Below are positions 52,542 through 60,636 of a stretch of 64,000 bases of DNA, in pieces. Origin of the DNA: Telmatospirillum sp. (GTDB lineage Bacteria > Pseudomonadota > Alphaproteobacteria > CACIAM-22H2); contig JADCGL010000017.1 of NCBI GenBank assembly GCA_020248985.1, positions 186,001 to 250,000 on the forward strand, in the 5' to 3' direction. Each line of letters opens with the position of its first letter. The first letter of the stretch is position 1. The notes under the pieces are model-generated. The model ran no database searches. It saw nothing but the letters and a program-made list of their open reading frames with translations, and was not told where the DNA came from. Position numbers and translations under genes: made by a program.

Positions 52542-53770
52542 GCCACGCGCCGGTTCGGGTCGCGCAGCATGCTGTCGATGTGGAAGCCCTGGAACAGGCG
52601 GATGCCGACGGCCTGGCCGAGTTCGAGCGCTTCGGCCGTCTCGCAGCGCGCCATGATGAGGCGCCCGGGCTCGGCCGCCGCGATGCGCTCGGCCACGCCC
52701 GGATCGCGCCATTCGTTGACGCGCTCGGCGCGGAACAGGATCTTGATGAAGTCCGCCCCCATCTCGGCGCGCGAGAACATCGAAAGCACGTCGAGCGTGA
52801 CACCGTCGAGCAGCACGCGGTAGCCCGCATTGCGCAGGAATTCGCACGCGGTCAGATACTCGGCGAAATCCCAGAACACGTCGAAGCGCGGGATCTCGAT
52901 GAGAATCTGGCTCTTCGGGATGAAATTGGCGATGCGCGTGTCGAACTCGCGGAACGCCGCGCTCATCACGGTCTGGATATTGAGATTGATCGACACGTTG
53001 CCGGACTGGCGCGTGACGAAACCGTCGAACATGGCGCGCAAAACGCGCTGGTCCATCGTGCGCGTAAGCTGCTGGAACAGGGGCTTCACGATGCGCAGGT
53101 CGTTGCGCGGCGCCACCATCTGGCGCAGATCGTTGACGCCGACGAACACCTCGCGGAAGAAGTTGCGCATGATCTCGCCGGGCGCGACGGCGCAGCACAT
53201 CTGGCTCTTGAGGAAGCCTGTGATGTCGGCCTTGCGCAGCAGATCTTCGAGCTTGGCGAGCGAAGCGGGCGTCAGCGGCTGGCCCTGCGCCGTGGTGAGG
53301 GCGGTCCCCGCCTTGTTGAGCAGGCGCATGCGGCGCTCGTTGAACGCGCGGTAGTCTTCGGCGATCTTGCCCACGATCGCTTCGAAATCGGCAAGGCCGT
53401 CCTTGAGGGCGAACAGCTCGTAGGCTTCCTGCGCCTGGCCTTCCTCGATGCCCGCCGCCGAGGCGTATTGGCGCAGAATGGCCTTAAGGTCGCCGTCGAA
53501 ATTCTCGAGATGGTAGCGATGGTCGCGCCGGAACAGCAGCACGATGTTGAAATTGTGCATGGCGTACACACCGCTGTCGGACTGCCCGAGCAGCGTGCGC
53601 AAGGCCTGGATGATCTGCTGGAAGTTCTCGCGCCGGCGCCCGAACCACGCCGAATTGTTCATCGCGATGACCACGCCGTAGCGAAACTGGATGTCCTCCG
53701 ACCGCTTGATGCGGGCGAGTTCGGCCAGCAGGCTTTCTTCGTCGGTCGTGTCGGTGGTTTTCTGATCCAT
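52538..53770 (-). CDS. Degenerate EAL-domain protein
   Basis: A 410-residue protein. The C-terminal half (about 220-405) follows an EAL fold outline: VSINLNIQTVMSAAF, ILIEIPRFDVFWDF, RVLLDGVTLDVLSMF, ADFIKILFRAE, RLIMARCETAEALEL and RLFQGFHIDSM. The catalytic EAL triad, the DDFG motif and the KID-type motif are not conserved, so cyclic-di-GMP hydrolysis is unlikely; a binding or scaffold role is possible. The N-terminal half is helical and unassigned. It follows the DUF2336 gene by 14 bases and overlaps the 3' end of the divL-like gene convergently by four. Confidence 0.78.
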   Translation of the reverse strand: MDQKTTDTTDEESLLAELARIKRSEDIQFRYGVVIAMNNSAWFGRRRENFQQIIQALRTLLGQSDSGVYAMHNFNIVLLFRRDHRYHLENFDGDLKAILRQYASAAGIEEGQAQEAYELFALKDGLADFEAIVGKIAEDYRAFNERRMRLLNKAGTALTTAQGQPLTPASLAKLEDLLRKADITGFLKSQMCCAVAPGEIMRNFFREVFVGVNDLRQMVAPRNDLRIVKPLFQQLTRTMDQRVLRAMFDGFVTRQSGNVSINLNIQTVMSAAFREFDTRIANFIPKSQILIEIPRFDVFWDFAEYLTACEFLRNAGYRVLLDGVTLDVLSMFSRAEMGADFIKILFRAERVNEWRDPGVAERIAAAEPGRLIMARCETAEALELGQAVGIRLFQGFHIDSMLRDPNRRVA

Positions 53771-53784
53771 AATACGCGCGGACT

Positions 53785-55002
53785 TTATCCCAGAGGGCCG
53801 TTTTGTTCAACTCGACGCGCCCAGGGCAGGCCGCGCGCGGGGGTTGGCTGCGCCTGGCGGCTGCGCCAGCGCTTCAGAATATCGAGCGATTCGGGCAGGC
53901 CCAGGCGCTCGAACATCGCGACCGCCTCGGACGGCGGATCGAACTTGGCGTCGCCCGACTCCGGCAGCACGCGTCCTTCGCTCGTCGAGGTGCGGCGCAC
54001 GAGGCGCGCCAGAACCAGATACTGCGCGCGCTCCATGCCGAGGGCGCGGGCGGCAACCGCCAGGGCCCGTCCGTCGGCCTGGTAGAGCACGCGGCGCGAC
54101 AGACGCATCGGCAGTTCGGCAAAGCGCGCGAACAAAGCTTCGAACAGCGAGACGTGCCCTTGGCGCAAAGTGCGCACGAGGATCGCCGGATCGTTGAGCC
54201 GCTCGGCCTTGATCGTATCGGCCAGGCGATCGGCGCTCGAACCCCACGCCATCGCCTCGCCATGGTCGGCGGCGGCATTGCCGGCCGCCTCGTCGATCGC
54301 CCATTCGACCTCGGACGACCAATTCGGCGACAGACCCGAATTGTCGGGCTGGAAGGCGTAGCGCTCGCGGATCTGGCGCTTGAGATCGGCCGCAACCCAG
54401 CCATAGAGCTTGGCCGCAAGCTCGGCCGGCAGATCCTCGCGCGTCACGAGGCCGCTTTGCAGGCGCTCGTTCTCGCGCGCGAAATCGGCAAGATAGGCGT
54501 AGGTCGCCGCCGCGATTTCGGCCGAGCGATTGGCCAGCAATTCGGCCATCACGTCGGCGTCGCCGGTTTCGACGAGGGCGGCCGAGACGTCGGCGCCGAT
54601 ATCCTCGCGCGTGGCGATCGCAAGGCTGTGGGCACTGCCGCGCTGGCGGATGATCTCGATAAGGTCGGCATCGTTGAGCGCCGCACTCATGGTCAAGAGC
54701 GGGCGCGCGATGTGGATTTCGTCGTTGGCGAGCGCAAACACGAGATCGCGCGGCGCATCCGGATTGGCGGCAAGCGACTCGGCCAAACGCTGCCGGATTT
54801 CGGTCTCGGTCTCGCGGATCAGATGGCGCACGATGTCGGCCGCGATCTGGAAGGCGCTGGGATCGAAAGCGCTCGGCGCATCGGCCAGAATCTCGCCGAG
54901 CTGGTTGCCGATCTGCGCGCGCGCAGGCCCGGCCACCGGTCCCCGGTCGGCCTGGGCGACCTGCAGCAACGCTTCGATTTTGCTTTGGATGCTTTCCGCC
55001 AT
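53785..55002 (-). CDS. DUF2336 protein
   Basis: A 405-residue, almost entirely helical, Ala/Leu-rich protein. The repeating pattern (LAESLAANPDAPRDLVFALA; TREDIGADVSAALVETGDAD) is that of DUF2336, a HEAT-like repeat family common in alphaproteobacteria with no known function. It shares an operon with the degenerate EAL protein, fitting an adaptor role in signalling. It is divergent from the iron-binding protein gene. Confidence 0.82.
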   Translation of the reverse strand: MAESIQSKIEALLQVAQADRGPVAGPARAQIGNQLGEILADAPSAFDPSAFQIAADIVRHLIRETETEIRQRLAESLAANPDAPRDLVFALANDEIHIARPLLTMSAALNDADLIEIIRQRGSAHSLAIATREDIGADVSAALVETGDADVMAELLANRSAEIAAATYAYLADFARENERLQSGLVTREDLPAELAAKLYGWVAADLKRQIRERYAFQPDNSGLSPNWSSEVEWAIDEAAGNAAADHGEAMAWGSSADRLADTIKAERLNDPAILVRTLRQGHVSLFEALFARFAELPMRLSRRVLYQADGRALAVAARALGMERAQYLVLARLVRRTSTSEGRVLPESGDAKFDPPSEAVAMFERLGLPESLDILKRWRSRQAQPTPARGLPWARRVEQNGPLG

Positions 55003-55077
55003 CGAGGGTCCACGTTATGCGACGCAACGAGTCTGCGGCAAGCGATAGCGCCCGGACCGCTTACCTTGAATCGCGGT

Positions 55078-55145
55078 TGCGAATAATTCTTACTTGCACA
55101 ATTTGGCGACCCCCGTTATAACTCCGCCATTGCAACTCATTCGCA
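55078..55145. promoter_or_regulatory. Two Fur-like 7-1-7 boxes flanking the iron-binding protein promoter
   Basis: TGCGAAT-A-ATTCTTA (55078-55092) has a perfect left half and TGCAACT-C-ATTCGCA (55131-55145) a perfect right half of the same ideal palindrome TGCGAAT-N-ATTCGCA. The first ends just before the -35 element and the second covers the expected transcription start. This placement suits a repressor sensing iron (Fur/Mur or Irr class). By-eye inference. Confidence 0.45.
55094..55122 (+). promoter_or_regulatory. Strong sigma70-type promoter of the iron-binding protein gene
   Basis: TTGCAC (55094-55099), 17 bases, TATAAC (55117-55122): close to consensus with ideal spacing. The start codon at 55164 is about 35 bases beyond the predicted transcription start, with GGAG at 55152-55155 as ribosome-binding site. 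Confidence 0.6.
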
Positions 55146-55163
55146 ACGCATGGAGTGGATCGT

Positions 55164-56228
55164 ATGACTGTTGTTTCGCGCCGCGCCCTCTTGGGCGGTC
55201 TTGGTCTCGGCGGCCTTGCAGCCGCAGCCGGCGGCTGGTCGCCGATCAACCCGGCCCGCGCACAGGCGGCCGGCACCGTCAATCTCTACACCGCCCGCCA
55301 CTACGATACGGACGAGGCGATCTACGCGAATTTCACGCGTGCCACGGGCATCCGCGTCAACCGCATCGAAGCCGACGCCGACAAGCTGATCGAGCGCATG
55401 CGCGCCGAGGGCGCCAACAGCCCGGCCGACATTTTCATCGCAGTCGATGCGGGGCGCATCTGGCGCGCGCACGAGGCGGGCCTTCTGCAGCCGCTGCGCT
55501 CGGCCGTGCTCGAGGCGGCCGTGCCTGCCAATCTGCGCGAACCGGCGGGCCATTGGTTCGGCCTGTCCAAGCGCGTGCGCGTGATCGCCTACGACAAGGC
55601 GCGCGTGGCCCCCGCCGACATCGCGACCTACGCCTCGCTCGCCGATCCGAAATGGAAGGGCAAGCTCCTCGTGCGCTCGTCGACGCATGTCTACAACCAG
55701 TCGCTCGTGGGCGCGCTGATCGCCCACAACGGCGAAGCGGCAACCGAAGCCTGGGCCAAGGGCGTGGTCGCCAATCTCGCCCGGCCGCCGCGCGGCGGCG
55801 ACACCGACCAGCTTCGCGGCATCGCAGCGGGCGAAGGCGAGATTGCGCTCGTGAACCACTACTACTACGCAAATCTCGTCGCCTCGGCGAAGCCCGAGGA
55901 CCAAGCCCTGATCGCCAAGGTCGGCATCGTGTTCCCCGAGCAAGGGGCCAACATGCGCGGCGTGCACGCCAATATCGCGGGTGCGGGGATCGCACGCCAT
56001 TCGCCGAACCGCGCCAATGCCGTGCGCTTCCTCGAATATCTCGCAAGTGCCGAAGCCCAGAGCATCTTCGCCGAAGGCAACAACGAGTATCCGGTCGTGC
56101 AGACCGCGCGCCTGTCGCCGGTCTTGAGCCGATTCGGCGAGTTCCGCGAAGACACGATCGACGCCGCCGTCTTCGCGCGCAACAACGAAGCCGCCCTCAA
56201 GCTCACCGACCGCGCGGGCTGGCGCTGA
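55164..56228 (+). CDS. Ferric-iron-type ABC substrate-binding protein (FutA/FbpA class)
   Basis: A 354-residue precursor with a Tat-like signal (VSRRALLGGLGLGGLAAAAG). The mature part begins TVNLYTARHYDTDEAIYANF, matching FutA1/FbpA proteins. Tyr-rich metal-ligand sequences are present: YTARHY near the N-terminus and VNHYYYANLV at about residue 235. No permease or ATPase gene is adjacent, so it feeds a transporter encoded elsewhere. The promoter is bracketed by Fur-like boxes, which supports an iron role. Confidence 0.87.
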   Translation: MTVVSRRALLGGLGLGGLAAAAGGWSPINPARAQAAGTVNLYTARHYDTDEAIYANFTRATGIRVNRIEADADKLIERMRAEGANSPADIFIAVDAGRIWRAHEAGLLQPLRSAVLEAAVPANLREPAGHWFGLSKRVRVIAYDKARVAPADIATYASLADPKWKGKLLVRSSTHVYNQSLVGALIAHNGEAATEAWAKGVVANLARPPRGGDTDQLRGIAAGEGEIALVNHYYYANLVASAKPEDQALIAKVGIVFPEQGANMRGVHANIAGAGIARHSPNRANAVRFLEYLASAEAQSIFAEGNNEYPVVQTARLSPVLSRFGEFREDTIDAAVFARNNEAALKLTDRAGWR

Positions 56229-56259
56229 CCTATGGCGTGGCGGTAGTGTTGCGGGAGCA

Positions 56260-57093
56260 ATGAACTATCGCCACGCCTTCCACGCCGGAAACTTCGCCGA
56301 TCTCGCCAAGCACGCCGCCCTCGGCCTGCTGGTGCGGCACCTCGCCGAGAAACCCAAAGGTTTTTGCGTGCTCGACACGCATGCGGGCCTCGGCGAATAC
56401 GATCTTCTCGCCGATGCCGCATCGCGCACCGGCGAATGGCAGGGCGGCATTGGCCGCGTCTTCGGGGCGGGCGAACCGCCCGCTTCCCTCGCCCCCTATC
56501 TCGACGCCGTCAATGCCCTCAATTCGGACGGCGTGTTGCGCTGGTATCCGGGCAGTCCGCGTCTGATCAAATCGCTTCTGCGCCCGCAGGACCGCCTGAT
56601 CGCGTGCGAACTGCACCCGCAGGACGCCGCGACGCTGCAGCGCACCTTCGCGCGCGAGCGCGGCGTGGAAATCCGCGCGCAGGACGGCTACCAAGCGCTC
56701 GCGAGCCTGTGGCCGCCGCGCGAGCGCCGCGGCCTTGCCCTGATCGATCCGCCATTCGAACGCACCGACGAGTTTGCCGCCCTCGAAGAAGCGCTGCGCG
56801 GCGCCCATCGCCGCTTTGCGACCGGCACGCTCGCAGCGTGGTATCCGATCAAAGGCCGGGCGCCGGTCGATGCGTTTTTGGCGGCGGTCGGCGACGGCCG
56901 CATCCGGCGCGTGAGCGTGGCCGAATTCATGCGCCAGCCGCCCGACGATCCGAAACGCTTCAACGGCAGCGGCCTCGTGATCGTGAACGCGCCCTGGCAG
57001 TTCGACGAGAAACTGCGGACGGCGTGGGAATGGTGCGCTGCCGCCCTCGAAATCGCGGGCGGCATTCGCATCGAAACGCTGGTCGGCGAATGA
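56260..57093 (+). CDS. rlmJ: 23S rRNA (adenine2030-N6)-methyltransferase RlmJ
   Basis: A 277-residue SAM-dependent methyltransferase. It starts MNYRHAFHAGNFADLAKHA, the RlmJ family signature. SAM-binding parts are VLDTHAGLGEYDL and the catalytic motif ALIDPPFERTDEF. Late motifs AAWYPIKGRAPVDAF and GSGLVIVNAPWQFDE are also typical. It methylates A2030 of 23S rRNA in E. coli. It ends 4 bases from the convergent cold-shock gene. Confidence 0.92.
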   Translation: MNYRHAFHAGNFADLAKHAALGLLVRHLAEKPKGFCVLDTHAGLGEYDLLADAASRTGEWQGGIGRVFGAGEPPASLAPYLDAVNALNSDGVLRWYPGSPRLIKSLLRPQDRLIACELHPQDAATLQRTFARERGVEIRAQDGYQALASLWPPRERRGLALIDPPFERTDEFAALEEALRGAHRRFATGTLAAWYPIKGRAPVDAFLAAVGDGRIRRVSVAEFMRQPPDDPKRFNGSGLVIVNAPWQFDEKLRTAWEWCAAALEIAGGIRIETLVGE

Positions 57094-57097
57094 ATTT

Positions 57098-57757
57098 TTA
57101 CGTGGGCGGCGCGCCGATCGGGCCGTTGAGTTCGACCGTGACCGCCTCGGGACCCTTGCGCGCCGTCACAACCTTCATGCGCACCGGCTGGCCCGGCGAG
57201 AGGCTCTGAAGCCCGGCATTGCGCAGCACCGTGATGTGCACGAACACGTCCTTGCCGCCGCCATTGGGCTGCACGAAGCCGTAGCCTTTGAGGCCGGAGA
57301 ACCACTTCACCACGCCGTCGAGCGATTCGGCGTTCGAGAGATCGACGGGTGCTTGGTAGCTCGACCGCTCGTTGCCGCCGCCGCCCCAACCGCCGCCGCC
57401 GCCGCCGCGATCGCCGCCGCGGTCGCGCTCGTAGCCGCCGCGATCATTGCCGCCGCCGCCCCAGCCGGTCGACGAATTGCTGCGCTCGGTATAGGCCGGG
57501 CGCGCGCGCGGTGCCGAAGGCTGCGCCGTCGACTGATCGACCTCGAGCACGCGCAGCACCTGGCGGCCCTTGGCGCTCGAGCCGACTTCGACCGTTACGC
57601 TTGCACCTTCGCCGATCGATTCGTAGCCGGCTTGTTTCAAGGCCGACAAATGCAGAAAAGCTTCGGCCGATCCGTCGGCGGGCGTGACAAACCCGAATCC
57701 TTTGGCCGAATTGAACCACTTCACTGTGGCGCGCATCATCCCGTCACCGGCAGGCAT
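57098..57757 (-). CDS. Double cold-shock-domain protein with Gly-rich linker
   Basis: A 219-residue RNA-binding protein. Cold-shock domain 1 occupies about 7-72 (ATVKWFNSAKGFGFVTPADG) and domain 2 about 148-215 (GVVKWFSGLKGYGFVQPNGG), each with its RNP1 motif. The linker of about 50 residues is Gly/Arg/Asn-rich, like RGG-type RNA-binding segments. Single-domain CspA is about 70 residues; this two-domain form is an alphaproteobacterial type. A GGACGGG ribosome-binding site supports the start at 57757. Confidence 0.9.
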   Translation of the reverse strand: MPAGDGMMRATVKWFNSAKGFGFVTPADGSAEAFLHLSALKQAGYESIGEGASVTVEVGSSAKGRQVLRVLEVDQSTAQPSAPRARPAYTERSNSSTGWGGGGNDRGGYERDRGGDRGGGGGGWGGGGNERSSYQAPVDLSNAESLDGVVKWFSGLKGYGFVQPNGGGKDVFVHITVLRNAGLQSLSPGQPVRMKVVTARKGPEAVTVELNGPIGAPPT

Positions 57758-57917
57758 CGTCCCGTCCTCGTCCTTCGCGTCGCAACGACGTTGGTTTGAC
57801 TTCGAATTCGTTTCGGACGCCTTGCGCTGCCCCCGCGTTTTGCGTTTCGCAACACAAGACCTTCACAAATATACCGCACCGCGCATCGACTCGCAAAGTC
57901 CGGAATGACCCCTGCGT

Positions 57918-58883
57918 TCAATGACGGGCGGTCTCGTAGACAAGCTCGGCCGCGGCGAGATCTTCGAGCGCCGTGCCGACCGATTTAAACAGCGTAATTT
58001 GGTTGTAAAACGAGCGCCCGGCCGCGCGCCCTTGCGCCAATTCGCCGAGGTCGCCGGCGATCTGGCTCTCCATCAGCGTGCCGTTGGCGATCGGCTGCAC
58101 GATGTCGCCCGCCTCTTTGAGCGCCCCGCCGTAGGTATCGACATAGACGCGTGCGCGCGCGATCGTTTCATCGTCGGCCTCGCGCATGCCCGGCGTAAAG
58201 CCGCCGACCAGATCGACATGCTGGCCCGGCCGCAGCCACGCCCCTTCGATCAACGGCGCTTGGCTCAACGTGGCGCAGCTGATCGTGTCGGCCCAGGCCG
58301 CCGCTTCGGCAAGATTTGCGGCAGCACGCGCGCGCAGACGGCGGCCGTCGAAATTCGCCGCCAATGTCTGCGCTTTTTTGAAGTCGCGTCCCCACACGAC
58401 CAATTCGCGGATCGGCCGTACCGAGGCGTGCGCCAGGATCAGATGCGGCGCCAAAGCCCCCGTGCCGACCATCAGCAGTTTTTCCGAATCCTGGCGCGAC
58501 AGATATTTGGCCGCCAAGGCGGATGCGGCGGCCGTGCGCTTCAAGGTCAGCATGCGCCCGTCGATCAGGGCCAAGGGTGCGCCGGTGCGCGCCGACAGCA
58601 GCAGATAGTTGCCCATGACCGACGGCAGCCCTGCCGTGCCGTTGGACGGAAACACGGTCACGATCTTGATGCCGCAATAGCGGCCCGGCTGCCAGGCCGG
58701 CATCAGCAGCAGCGTTGCGTCGGCCGCCCCGGGCACGGGCAGCGTGTGATGGTGGCGCACCGGCACCTGCGCGCCGGTGCGAAACGCGCTGCGCAGCACC
58801 TCGATCAGCGGGCCGATCTCGAGGATGTTTTCGACTTCGCTTGCGCCGAACACACGCATCGCACCGGGCGGGGCACTGCGCAT
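57918..58883 (-). CDS. Ornithine cyclodeaminase/mu-crystallin family protein
   Basis: A 321-residue NAD(P)-dependent enzyme. Substrate and cofactor regions show as GIKIVTVFPSNGTAGLPSVM, LTLKRTAAASALAAKYLSR and LLMVGTGALAPHLILAHA (Rossmann Gly motif), then RPGQHVDLVGGFTPGMREAD. Members are ornithine cyclodeaminases, alanine dehydrogenases or pyrroline-2-carboxylate reductases; the exact reaction cannot be told. The start at 58883 (AGGA site) adds eight residues before a second possible ATG at 58859. Confidence 0.85.
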   Translation of the reverse strand: MRSAPPGAMRVFGASEVENILEIGPLIEVLRSAFRTGAQVPVRHHHTLPVPGAADATLLLMPAWQPGRYCGIKIVTVFPSNGTAGLPSVMGNYLLLSARTGAPLALIDGRMLTLKRTAAASALAAKYLSRQDSEKLLMVGTGALAPHLILAHASVRPIRELVVWGRDFKKAQTLAANFDGRRLRARAAANLAEAAAWADTISCATLSQAPLIEGAWLRPGQHVDLVGGFTPGMREADDETIARARVYVDTYGGALKEAGDIVQPIANGTLMESQIAGDLGELAQGRAAGRSFYNQITLFKSVGTALEDLAAAELVYETARH

Positions 58884-58896
58884 CGCTCGGGCCGTC

Positions 58897-59253
58897 CTAG
58901 ACCGGCGGCGTTGGGATGGGCAGCGGTGCCGGCGCCAAGGCGGATGGCGCGCTCGCAGACGGTGCCGCGGCAGCGGCCTTTGCCTTGAGTTCCGCCACTT
59001 CGCGGGCCAGCGCGTCGGCGCGGCGCGTGGCGGCACGCGCCCGGCTGCGCGCGCGGCCGCCGCCGAGCCACGCAATGACAGCGCCAAGGGCAAAGCCGAT
59101 ATAGAGCGCCCCCACCAAGGCAACGAACAGCGGCATTTCGAGGGCGGGTCCGAGCGGCCAGAAATCGACCGTCACGTCGCCGCGATTGCCGAGTGCGAAC
59201 AGCCCGGCTGCGGCGGCCAGAACCCCTGCGAAAATCCAATAGAACAGCCGCAT
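58897..59253 (-). CDS. LapA-domain membrane protein
   Basis: A 118-residue protein with two hydrophobic segments (about 5-22 and 41-62) joined by GNRGDVTVDFWPLGPALEMP, the LapA/DUF1049 layout, then a coiled-coil stretch (RADALAREVAELKAKAAA) and a Pro-rich tail. In enterobacteria LapA acts in LPS assembly. It follows ihfB closely, as in many alphaproteobacteria. Confidence 0.8.
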   Translation of the reverse strand: MRLFYWIFAGVLAAAAGLFALGNRGDVTVDFWPLGPALEMPLFVALVGALYIGFALGAVIAWLGGGRARSRARAATRRADALAREVAELKAKAAAAAPSASAPSALAPAPLPIPTPPV

Positions 59254-59264
59254 GGCCGCCGGCC

Positions 59265-59558
59265 TCAGCCGGACTTGCCGTCGGTATTGAGCTTCTCGCG
59301 CAGTTCCTTGCCCGTCTTGAAGAACGGGATGAATTTTTCGGTGACGTCGACCGACGTGCCCGTGCGCGGATTGCGGCCGGTGCGCGCGCCGCGCCGCTTG
59401 ACCGAAAATGCGCCGAAGCCGCGCAACTCCACGCGATGCCCGCGTGCAAGGGCGGCCGTGATTTCGTCGAACACGGTGGTGACGATGCGTTCGACGTCGC
59501 GCTGGTAGAGATGCGGATTGAGCTCGGCCAGCCGCAAGATCAGTTCCGACTTGGTCAT
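59265..59558 (-). CDS. ihfB: Integration host factor beta subunit
   Basis: A 97-residue HU/IHF-family DNA-bending protein. The sequence [20 protein letters not shown] and [20 protein letters not shown], with [12 protein letters not shown] forming the DNA-embracing arm, matches IHF-beta. The longer frame upstream runs into sppA antisense context and is rejected. The sppA gene lies 31 bases upstream. Confidence 0.92.
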   Translation of the reverse strand: MTKSELILRLAELNPHLYQRDVERIVTTVFDEITAALARGHRVELRGFGAFSVKRRGARTGRNPRTGTSVDVTEKFIPFFKTGKELREKLNTDGKSG

Positions 59559-59589
59559 TGCCCCGACACTCCCCAGTGCGTTGATAATT

Positions 59590-60516
59590 TTACCGCAAAC
59601 GCAGATCAGGGTGCCAGACCGCCACCAGCCCGTCAAGCCTAAGCCGTTCGGGCAGATAGGTTTTTCCGAACATCGCCGAAACCGCGCTGCGCGCCAAGCC
59701 GCCCAGGAGCGGTTCGTCGCGCCAAACCCGGACTTCGCGCATCGGCAAATCGCCGTCCACACCCTTGGTGGCCAGCCAATCGCGCGCCTCGCCGATCCCG
59801 CCCAGCGCGTCGACCAGACCGTTGGCTTTGGCCTGGCGGCCGGTATAGACGCGCCCGTCGGCGAGCTTCAAGGCCGTCGGGCGGTCGAAATTGCGCCGCT
59901 CGGCCACCATGCCGACGAACATGTCGTACATGTCGTCGATCAGCAGGCGCGTGGCGGCCCGCCCCTCTTCGGTCAAGGCTTCGAACGGCGAGGGCACGGC
60001 CTTCAAGGGGGCGGATTTGATCGTCTCGGGCACCACGCCGAGCTTGGAAAGCAGGCCGGTCACGTCGGCCGTCTGCATCAAGACGCCGATCGAACCCGTG
60101 ATGGTGCCCTCGCGCGCCACGATGTGGTCGGCCGCGATCGCCACCATGTAGCCGCCCGAGGCCGCAACCTCGCCCAGCACGGCCACGACCGGCTTGTCGG
60201 CGGCAATGGCGCGCACTGCGCGGAAGAAGCTTTCGCCGCCCACGACCGTGCCGCCCGGGCTATCGATGCGCAACACGAGCGCCTTCGCATTGCGCGAGGC
60301 CATCGCGTCTTCGAGCGCCTCGACCATTTCGGGATCGTCCATGATGACGCCCGACAGGCGCAGCTCGGCAATGTAAGGCTGGTAGCGGCGTGCGAGATCG
60401 CTGCCGCCGGCTGCAACCGCGATCATCGCTGCACCCACGACGATCGCCGCCCCGCGCCACCAGCTGCGCGAGCGCTTCAAGCGCCGCCGTTCGGCAATAA
60501 GTTCGCCCTCGTCCAT
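59590..60516 (-). CDS. sppA: Signal peptide peptidase SppA, short form
   Basis: A 308-residue membrane serine protease (S49). One TM segment lies at about 22-38. The catalytic Ser120 sits in [14 protein letters not shown] and the general-base Lys172 in [10 protein letters not shown], at the expected spacing of 52 residues. It degrades leftover signal peptides. The length fits the single-domain form of Bacillus and many alphaproteobacteria. An earlier in-frame start is less likely. Confidence 0.9.
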   Translation of the reverse strand: MDEGELIAERRRLKRSRSWWRGAAIVVGAAMIAVAAGGSDLARRYQPYIAELRLSGVIMDDPEMVEALEDAMASRNAKALVLRIDSPGGTVVGGESFFRAVRAIAADKPVVAVLGEVAASGGYMVAIAADHIVAREGTITGSIGVLMQTADVTGLLSKLGVVPETIKSAPLKAVPSPFEALTEEGRAATRLLIDDMYDMFVGMVAERRNFDRPTALKLADGRVYTGRQAKANGLVDALGGIGEARDWLATKGVDGDLPMREVRVWRDEPLLGGLARSAVSAMFGKTYLPERLRLDGLVAVWHPDLRLR

Positions 60517-60570
60517 GGCCCGCAATCTAGGGCGTTGCACACATCCTCACAAGCCCCCGCCCCCAAACGC

Positions 60571-60601
60571 AAAAGGGCGGAACCTTCGGGGTTCCGCCCT
60601 T
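60571..60601 (-). terminator. rpsA terminator
   Basis: AAGGGCGGAACC (60573-60584) pairs with GGTTCCGCCCTT (60590-60601), a 12-base-pair stem. On the minus strand it runs into TTTT (complement of 60571-60574), 35 bases after the rpsA stop. Confidence 0.8.
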
Positions 60602-60636
60602 CCGCGTTTCCGTCTCGCTTGGCGCGAGATGAAAGA

